Shown one piece after another: positions 35,301 to 40,634 of a stretch of 40,634 nt of DNA (position 1 is its first letter; each line of letters begins with the position of its first letter). The notes beneath the pieces are model-generated. The model did no database searches, was not told the origin of the DNA, and saw nothing but the letters and a program-made list of their open reading frames with translations. The stretch is from NCBI GenBank assembly GCA_045599365.1, contig JAZRVS010000050.1, positions 1 through 40,634 of the forward strand, given 5' to 3'. Origin of the DNA: UBA1715 sp045599365. GTDB taxonomy: Bacteria; Bacteroidota; Bacteroidia; Bacteroidales; UBA1715. The translations under genes were made by a program, and so were the position numbers.

Positions 35301-36458
35301 GATTATTACCAATCAACAACAGTTGATGATAATGAAGAAGGATTACAACTTCGTTTGTTTTGGGATGATACACAAATATCTTTGGAAGGTGCTTGTACGC
35401 TTGTGTCGAAAAATGTAAATGAAACTATAGATATTACAAAGGATAATGGCGATGGAACAAAGACTGTAATAGGCCAAGAGACCCAGAATGTTACCTATCG
35501 TATAGGAGAAACCATATCTGGCGCGACGAAGGTAACAGAGACAAAATATTGTATAAGTTGGTCACCTAATGGGACTAAGGTCGGTAAAAAGAAAACTGAT
35601 AATGCGTGCAGTAAAACTGCAACTGTAACAATAAACAAAAAGAAATATACCTACTGCAAAACGTGGGCTAAAAACTATTCTGAAAAAAATAATTGTACAG
35701 CATGGCAAGTGGACAGAAAAGAAACATTAGGTTCAGTAGTGTGTCATGGTATTGAAAATGTTTCTGATGGTGGGTATTATGGCTCTCTAGGTGGTGGGCA
35801 TATTTTCCCCAAAGATGGTTTTGGAAATGAAAATATAATCAACACATGGTGGAATGGTGTGGAAATGGTGGCAAAAGTTCCGCTTGTGCTAACAGAAAAT
35901 AGTCCAGCTGTGATATACAATTTTTTACCAATTGTTATTAAGCGATGGGATGCAACAAATTTAGAAAATACAGTTTTATTAGAATGGACAACAGCTTCCG
36001 AAGAAAATAATGACTATTTTACAATAGAGCGTTCTATAGATGGTGTTCGTTGGGTTGCTTTAGGAACAGTGAAAGGTTTTGGTACAACCAGCGTTGCTCA
36101 CGATTATTCTTATGAAGATTTGAAACCAGTTTCTGGTATTTCATATTATCGTTTAAAACAAATAGATTATAATGGTGCATACACGTATTCTTCAATAAAA
36201 TGCGTAAATCGCCCTACATTGAAAAATAATGCATATAAAGTGTATTCTATCGCAAATGAAGATGTTTTTGTTGTTGAAGGCGAATCTATTGCCGCTTGTG
36301 AAATTGAAATATTTAATTCTCTCGGTGTAAAAGTGAACAATGTTTCTTTCTATCCTACAAGCACATCTCGCGTAGTTATTGACGTAGAAAAACTACCTCT
36401 TGGTACTTATATTGTGAAGAGTTGCAATACGTCAAAACAAGTTATTAAGAATTGGTAG
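32346..36458 (+). CDS. Large T9SS-exported protein with GLUG-type repeats
   Basis: A 1370-residue secreted protein. A signal peptide (residues 1-20, ending AFA) is followed by a Cys-containing beta-rich N-terminal half. Residues about 653-765 carry GLUG-like repeats, GGIVG followed 12-15 residues later by CYNSGTI or CYNYGSL, three or four clear units typical of adhesins and surface proteins. Residues about 843-874 are an acidic Glu/Asp/Gly linker. After it comes a Lys/Cys-rich segment (TKYCISWSPNG...KKKYTYCKTW). The last 170 residues have the FTIERSIDG...SYYRLKQID fibronectin-like block and a C-terminal sorting domain (EIEIFNSLGVKV, LPLGTYIVK) of type A T9SS cargo. No catalytic motif seen; adhesion or substrate binding is inferred. 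Confidence 0.85.
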   Translation: MKHIYLIFASVFLIVSFAFADGTKQLMPNCGTETNPQPKGNCYLNIGAREGGSGISRPFARYNHSTGTHCDEPNKLQIRIIDPTTERIQFGFNGSTSLKYRLCDPDGNVVIGGTTDIQHGGSGSITECKGYALPSSGQTGYISTYAQAYYGPKSINSNGYNYIEYVPTMEGNYFLEFDNGSDFVPEQASGTAYTLELFDVTVVDTKTATIGTDNKIVAGTAKAIDGRVWSRAWGLNTNGSSNEAWTTFYTMSTDNYVSKVYLSGFKPYQFVIACNSYGSKSTGDMEKDRKSLHVTADPSKDIPEYQVFLTCPSEDEWGKASLPHLPENLTFAGDAMTCEDLIFVVQLLYNENAQLELHLDTDEDGVADRVIASLLQANIAKDRGYHYPWKDSTELKKTGMHVYSYSPITEGCSRKYSLSLFDQTYKYDYDISLAGESGETSDRVNPGDLLKVLYKDGDKVDDSKYELNESLGSEKNPVILSSNADFERLATAVNTGGDYEFTIENFYCKKDDGVTTCYPRTFTIPNNDGFKNTYFYCAFNTGIVNLDASWQGIGTAEKPFKGHFGAGRYVENPANVKTATDIASAGDQDTIIFSDATCGLFNYCDGATIDNIHVKGSISASDGNSFGAICGTATNTSFEHCTNHCTISSIASNTGGIVGMATQCAIDSCYNYGSLTSTNSSANVGGIVGLLNNDDSRELFFCYNSGTISGGNNVGGIVGYAKNKVDSDDVTATALPYIYDCKNVGDVEGTSGGGIVGYNEAYTISQCYNSGTISDGYAICSVNEVYNEYVRIYDCLNIGETESLCDGGLIDKSLSNTLYYEIGTETEGSSIESILETFGCGDYSEDDEDDKGETEEAEDETEGAEGGTGGEDVVASCPFYYDGVVLDLFSTLCCGTVWRMEDAGRLYQNDSTFYVKWDGKDSDGECVTGNVEVNYQKNSGVTHFPFYDSEKSGDDPDREPGLVVYRMSPIKEEEKESEQYGNLPKDYYQSTTVDDNEEGLQLRLFWDDTQISLEGACTLVSKNVNETIDITKDNGDGTKTVIGQETQNVTYRIGETISGATKVTETKYCISWSPNGTKVGKKKTDNACSKTATVTINKKKYTYCKTWAKNYSEKNNCTAWQVDRKETLGSVVCHGIENVSDGGYYGSLGGGHIFPKDGFGNENIINTWWNGVEMVAKVPLVLTENSPAVIYNFLPIVIKRWDATNLENTVLLEWTTASEENNDYFTIERSIDGVRWVALGTVKGFGTTSVAHDYSYEDLKPVSGISYYRLKQIDYNGAYTYSSIKCVNRPTLKNNAYKVYSIANEDVFVVEGESIAACEIEIFNSLGVKVNNVSFYPTSTSRVVIDVEKLPLGTYIVKSCNTSKQVIKNW

Positions 36459-36471
36459 AAAGCAGTTGTTT

Positions 36472-36527
36472 TAGTGATTAACGATTAGTGATTAGTGATT
36501 GATGATTAGTGATTGATGATTAGTAAT
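36472..36527. repeat. Heptamer array, TAGTGAT/TGATGAT type (8 units)
   Basis: TAGTGAT, TAACGAT, TAGTGAT, TAGTGAT, TGATGAT, TAGTGAT, TGATGAT, TAGTAAT, 14 bases after the T9SS cargo gene. An AGGAA/TTCCT hairpin separates it from the next array. Confidence 0.85.
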
Positions 36528-36543
36528 AAGGAAATCATAATTC

Positions 36544-36669
36544 CTATTTCTTATCTCTTATCTCTTATCTCTTACTTCTTAACTCTTAACTCTTATCTCT
36601 TACTTCTTAACTCTTATCTCTTATCTCTTATCTCTTATCTCTTACTTCTTAATTCTTAATTCTTAATCA
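36544..36669. repeat. Heptamer array, TTATCTC/TTAACTC type (18 units)
   Basis: Eighteen units without interruption, mostly TTATCTC (8) with TTACTTC, TTAACTC and TTAATTC variants. The minus-strand GH9 stop codon (36656-36658) and its last codons lie in the final units, so the array runs into a coding end. Confidence 0.9.
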
Positions 36670-38815
36670 CAATCTCTCGTACGTCCAACTTTCCATTATT
36701 GAAAATTTGTAAAAGATACGTCCCAGATGGAACATCATGAACCGAGATTTGTATTGTGCTTTGTTCTGTAATAATTGATTTTATGGTATGAGATTGTAAA
36801 TCAAATAGTTTTATATTTTTTTCGTTTGTGTTTTCTGTCGTGATTGTAATGTAATCTGTTGCTGGATTAGGGTAGATTATTATGTTGTTTTTTGAAATAT
36901 TTTCGGTTTTTGATGGTTCCGTTTGACTTTTTGCTGCAAATTTTGATAATAATCGAATATAATTCACCTGATAACCACAACTTGGTTCTGTTATTTGCCA
37001 AGAATTCATTGGCCAACCATCATTAAAATCGTTATAGCATTTTGCAAATGGTTCATTACTCGGGAATAAGAGCGATTTATCACAAAGAGAATTATTATAG
37101 CTACTGCCACAATTATTAGGGCAACAACCGTCCCAATTGTATGATTGAATGCCGTTACTTCCTTCAAAACTATACGCACCACCAATTAAATAACCAGGAG
37201 CAGGACCATATAAAGAAGTACGAACATCGTCCCATTCTTCGCTACCATTGCAAAACCAAGAATGATACATTTGGTTGACACTATTAGAGGCACCTCGTTC
37301 ATTCATATTGGTAAGATATACCATAGCAAAAGGATTTACGCCGTGAATGTAATGTATATAATCTTCAGCATAGGTTTTGTATTCGTTAACATTGTTACAA
37401 AGGTCTTTTTCTGCGAACAAATAATACATTATTCCATAAAAACATTTGTGTGAATTTGAGCCCCAATTGTAATGTTTTGTATATGAACGATATGAATCGG
37501 TTGCTCTCATATCATCAAAATCGCCAGATTTTTGAATAGCAATTTTTAAACTTGAACGTATTTTGTTTTGAAGTGATTCCGAAACATTGTCCATCGTAAT
37601 GTAATGGAGTAGCATCAATTGGTCATTTTGTTGGTATTGATTGAAATAATTGCTCCATTTAAAGAATCGTAAATTTGAATAATTTGATTCAAAAATGTTG
37701 AGATATTTCTTTTCTCCAGTCATTTCGTATAAATATAGCGAAGCTGAAAAACGTTGTACAATTCTATCATCGCTACCACCTTCCTGTTCTCCTGCACCGA
37801 CATTGTTTTGAGAATTATAAAATTCTACATTTTGATTGGCTTCAGCCCAATTCCAAGCTTTTATAGCGGCAGAATATAGTGTTTCTGCGTACGATTTATT
37901 TATCTTTTTATATACCAAAGATCCGAGAGCAAATGCTTTAGCAGCAGCATACGAAGCATTTGTTGTTGCTGGTCCGTAAGAACTTGGCGCAGTAGCGGTA
38001 GAAGGTGGCGTACCTCCTTCTAAATCAACAATACAAAGAACAGAACCATCGTCATTTTGCATACGAAGAATCCAATCCATTTCCCATTTAATTTCATCGA
38101 GAATGTCGGGAATGCCATTGCCAGATTCTGGAATATTGTAATCATCTGTCCAAACTTCTGGATTTTCGCGATATGCGGATAGTAAGTTTTCTACGTAGTT
38201 ACAGCCCCACGTAGTGTATTTATTATAGTCGCCAGCATCGTACCAACCACCATGAACGTCTTTGTAATCTTTTGAATTTAGATTGGAATATATTCTGCAT
38301 TCTTTATCTTGTTTATATCCAATATGGCTTGCACCATCGGCCCAAGCAGCCTCAGCATATTTACTTTTCTTTTCAAAACCAGCTCGTTGGTAGAAAAACA
38401 TTCTCACAGCATCTTGTAGGACTGAGTTATATACATCATCAGCAATCTTAAACGAATAGGAGCGAGTGTTGTTTGAAACATCAAAAATATAGTAAACACC
38501 TTTTTTTTGTACGTTGGAGAAGTCAAACCACCAAACTTCATCGCCATAGTATTTGTCTGATTCTCCAGAGGTTTTGTAAACTAAAGAGCCTTCAAAAACC
38601 GATTGCTTGGTTTCAGCATCAATGACTTGAAATGTGGTGCCTGGATTGTAACTTTCTGACGCATCGTATCCAATTTTTGGATTGCGTATGATTGCGTATT
38701 TTGCATCTTGTGGTCGATAGCCAAACTGGTCAATAACAATGTTTTTAACTATTGATTGAGAAAAACTACTAAATGAATAGAGTAGAAAAAATAGTGCAAA
38801 AAAATATCGTTTCAT
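36656..38815 (-). CDS. GH9 family endoglucanase with T9SS sorting domain
   Basis: With ATG 38815 the product has 719 residues: a signal peptide (MKRYFFALFFLLYSFSSFSQ), an N-terminal Ig-like CelD_N domain (NIVIDQFGYRPQDAKYAII), and a GH9 catalytic (alpha/alpha)6 domain. GGWYDAGDYNKYT (about 187-199) carries the catalytic-base aspartates, and ITEPSCGYQVNYIRLLS supplies the acid glutamate at about 608, as in GH9 NEP-like motifs. A C-terminal type A T9SS domain follows (YPNPATDYITIT, VPSGTYLLQIF), so the enzyme is secreted or surface-attached. GH9 enzymes cleave cellulose or other beta-1,4/mixed-link glucans. Its start overlaps the porin stop by one base (TAATG). Confidence 0.92.
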   Translation of the reverse strand: MKRYFFALFFLLYSFSSFSQSIVKNIVIDQFGYRPQDAKYAIIRNPKIGYDASESYNPGTTFQVIDAETKQSVFEGSLVYKTSGESDKYYGDEVWWFDFSNVQKKGVYYIFDVSNNTRSYSFKIADDVYNSVLQDAVRMFFYQRAGFEKKSKYAEAAWADGASHIGYKQDKECRIYSNLNSKDYKDVHGGWYDAGDYNKYTTWGCNYVENLLSAYRENPEVWTDDYNIPESGNGIPDILDEIKWEMDWILRMQNDDGSVLCIVDLEGGTPPSTATAPSSYGPATTNASYAAAKAFALGSLVYKKINKSYAETLYSAAIKAWNWAEANQNVEFYNSQNNVGAGEQEGGSDDRIVQRFSASLYLYEMTGEKKYLNIFESNYSNLRFFKWSNYFNQYQQNDQLMLLHYITMDNVSESLQNKIRSSLKIAIQKSGDFDDMRATDSYRSYTKHYNWGSNSHKCFYGIMYYLFAEKDLCNNVNEYKTYAEDYIHYIHGVNPFAMVYLTNMNERGASNSVNQMYHSWFCNGSEEWDDVRTSLYGPAPGYLIGGAYSFEGSNGIQSYNWDGCCPNNCGSSYNNSLCDKSLLFPSNEPFAKCYNDFNDGWPMNSWQITEPSCGYQVNYIRLLSKFAAKSQTEPSKTENISKNNIIIYPNPATDYITITTENTNEKNIKLFDLQSHTIKSIITEQSTIQISVHDVPSGTYLLQIFNNGKLDVREIVIKN

Positions 38816-40634
38816 TAATTGTAGAATAACCAAGAAATACCAAATGAAATTGTTCCGTTTGACTGCGGATAACCAGCGATAGTATAGTTTTGTTCTTTCA
38901 ACAAGGCATATAAACCAGTATATTTAACGTACAGTTTGATTGGTTTATATTTTATTGTTAGAAATGCATTTATAAGTGGAAAATCTCCATATTCGTACGT
39001 GCTTTGTGGAATAAAATCGCCTAAAGCAACGTCAAATGTTGGTGTTTGATATTTGGGATAATACAATATTTCGCCTCCAATACCAAAATGTATCAATTTC
39101 CTGAAAAATGCGCCTTGAAAAGCTATAGAGTTGTAAGTTGCCCAAGTTGGATATTTGTAATCGGCAACTGCAACATCTTGAAAAATTATGCCATTTTGTA
39201 ATAGGAAATGCCATAAATGAGTCGTTTTTTGAATTTTTGTCGTGAACGCATTACCATTTTTATTGGTTTGTTGTGGATTTCCAGTAGCATCAAAAGCGAT
39301 GTAATTTTTAAGAAAATAATAATGAACATCAGCCGAAATATTTCCCCAACTTGACGTTATAGTTCCTCCTAATTCGTGTGATTTTTCGGCTTCAAAATCA
39401 TTAAGCCAAGAATAATGGTTAGTTAGGTGCATATAATATGCCAAATGTGGGTCGGCTTTGCTATAGGTATGTGAGACATTAAATTTCAATGTTGATTCAT
39501 TTATATCTATATGCTTGTCTATACTTGTGTTGATTGAATATGCACCTTTTTTGGCTCCTGTAAAGTCATATTTGTGTTGATGAGCCAAATTCCATTTGTG
39601 AGGAAGAGATATATCAAACATTCCTTCATAAAATTCACTTGGATCACTTGTTTCTGGGATAGAGTAATTGTAATCGTGATAGTATAAAGACTCGTATTCG
39701 CAACCCAAACCGAAGTTCATAACAATGATTGTCTTGTGAATTTTTCGTTGTAATTCAACAAATACAGCAGTATTCATTAGTTTGTAAATGATGGTGTCAT
39801 TTGTTTTTAAGGAATCATATAACGTGTTGAAATAGAATGTTGTATCGGGATATTTGTCTGTGAAATATCTTTTGGCAGAAGAAAAATTCAATCTATAACC
39901 AAGAGCATTTTTATAACTCATCATATCCTGTGTAGTACTATCAATGATAGGTTTTCGACTTAAATTCCATTTTTGAGAGAATTCAATGTTTTGGTAGCGA
40001 ATTTCGGAAAGAGCGTTAGGATGTTTCATTCGGAGTAATTTCTCGTAATTTAACAAAGAATCTTCTGCGATACCGCCATTTTCGCCACGTTTAATACAAT
40101 TGAATGCATATTTGAATGTTGTTGAAAATCGAGGGCCATAGTATGAAATCCAAGGAGCAACGTGCTGACCTTTAATTGTTTGGTTGTCAAATTCGCCAAC
40201 AGTTTTATAGAATTTCATATCGAAACCAACATTACAATATTTGTTTATATTTTGAGTGTGTGTGAATTTTGCAGTTTGTTCACTATTCAATCCTTGAGAA
40301 TAAAATAATTCAGAATAGGGACGTTGAGCAGAGTATTCTGACATATTTTTTGTCGTAATAATTGAAGTTTCATACGGTTGTAAGAACCATAAATTGGCAG
40401 TTTTTGGTTTAAATTGAAGTGAAAATGTTGGAGAAGCATATTCTGCAACCGAAACTTTATAATCCGCAATACTGCCATTCGGTTCGTACAAATAAAAGAA
40501 GTTCATTGTTGTGTCAATATCATCTCTATGTCGTTGAGTATGAGTAATATTGTATTTCCATTTGTATATTTCTTTTATTGCCTCGGTAGTTTTGTCTTCT
40601 GTTGTATCTGATGGTTCTTCTTCGGCATACACGG
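38815..40634 (-). CDS. Putative porin (Bacteroidota Porin_10 type), 5' partial
   Basis: At least 605 residues; the start lies outside the window. The last visible upstream codons (VYAEEE) look like a signal-peptide end, so only the leader is probably missing. The protein is an alternating-strand barrel with many aromatic girdle residues, the opening TNLWFLQPYET-like segment (KTANLWFLQPYETSI), and turns rich in Asn, Asp and Gly. It ends in TISFGISWLFYN, an outer-membrane barrel strand. This fits the putative porin family common in Bacteroidota. It is co-transcribed with the GH9 gene, so it may help uptake of the released oligosaccharides, which is inference. Confidence 0.85.
   Translation of the reverse strand, partial: VYAEEEPSDTTEDKTTEAIKEIYKWKYNITHTQRHRDDIDTTMNFFYLYEPNGSIADYKVSVAEYASPTFSLQFKPKTANLWFLQPYETSIITTKNMSEYSAQRPYSELFYSQGLNSEQTAKFTHTQNINKYCNVGFDMKFYKTVGEFDNQTIKGQHVAPWISYYGPRFSTTFKYAFNCIKRGENGGIAEDSLLNYEKLLRMKHPNALSEIRYQNIEFSQKWNLSRKPIIDSTTQDMMSYKNALGYRLNFSSAKRYFTDKYPDTTFYFNTLYDSLKTNDTIIYKLMNTAVFVELQRKIHKTIIVMNFGLGCEYESLYYHDYNYSIPETSDPSEFYEGMFDISLPHKWNLAHQHKYDFTGAKKGAYSINTSIDKHIDINESTLKFNVSHTYSKADPHLAYYMHLTNHYSWLNDFEAEKSHELGGTITSSWGNISADVHYYFLKNYIAFDATGNPQQTNKNGNAFTTKIQKTTHLWHFLLQNGIIFQDVAVADYKYPTWATYNSIAFQGAFFRKLIHFGIGGEILYYPKYQTPTFDVALGDFIPQSTYEYGDFPLINAFLTIKYKPIKLYVKYTGLYALLKEQNYTIAGYPQSNGTISFGISWLFYN

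Noticed and set aside
36472..36669. Possible CRISPR array
   Set aside because: Units are 7 bases and directly adjacent, with no spacers and no cas genes nearby.
1..40634. tRNA or rRNA genes
   Set aside because: I found no cloverleaf with a TTCGA-type arm or rRNA-like segment in the intergenic regions.

Overview
The window looks like chromosome of an anaerobic member of the Bacteroidota, most likely Bacteroidales. Indicators are low GC, proteins with C-terminal type IX secretion (T9SS) sorting domains, a Bacteroidota-type putative porin, families such as DUF5723 and NamZ/DUF1343, promoter boxes of the TTTG/TAnnTTTG type, and mostly absent Shine-Dalgarno sequences. A T9SS-exported GH9 glucanase suggests a plant-polymer habitat. 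I cannot name a species.

Layout: (1) 1-5236, a compact plus-strand run: ABCG-type transporter (cut by the window), rbfA, SAM methyltransferase, LolC/E-like permease and CvpA-like protein, with 4-base overlaps. (2) 5276-7864, YbaK-type deacylase, voltage-gated-like K+ channel with a C-terminal zinc ribbon, a minus-strand DUF2147 secreted protein and a small membrane-anchored unknown. (3) 7867-11205, mfd. (4) 11424-15894, a TolC/MacA/MacB-type tripartite efflux operon. (5) 15965-17182, minus-strand NamZ-like exo-muramidase. (6) 17345-25440, a tight five-gene envelope operon (membrane-anchored propeller-like protein, lipoprotein, DUF5723 barrel, small barrel-like protein, TerC) with a good promoter in front and a terminator-like hairpin behind. 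(7) 25499-26323, an atypical MutY-like glycosylase without an iron-sulphur cluster. (8) 26619-31982, a defence islet: YhcG/DUF1016 nuclease plus type III restriction-modification mod and res. (9) 32346-36458, a large T9SS cargo with GLUG-type repeats. (10) 36656-40634, minus strand, a porin followed by a T9SS GH9 enzyme, overlapping by one base.

The most unusual signal is non-coding. Many gene ends carry tandem 7-base arrays (TAATCAC/GATTAGT, TTATCTC/TTAACTC, CAGTTGT types), and several include or touch the stop codon. Because 7 is not a multiple of 3 and the units contain TAA/TAG/TGA, such arrays close reading frames. A second family of about 130-200 bp has inverted ends (AACAATATACA..TTGGC) and internal heptamers. 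It occurs after mfd and on both sides of the defence islet, with a half copy after macB. The islet also contains a direct repeat flanking yhcG, a 27-nt perfect palindrome inside yhcG, a 125-bp imperfect palindrome upstream of mod, and a mosaic base composition in mod/res that suggests exchange of the specificity region.
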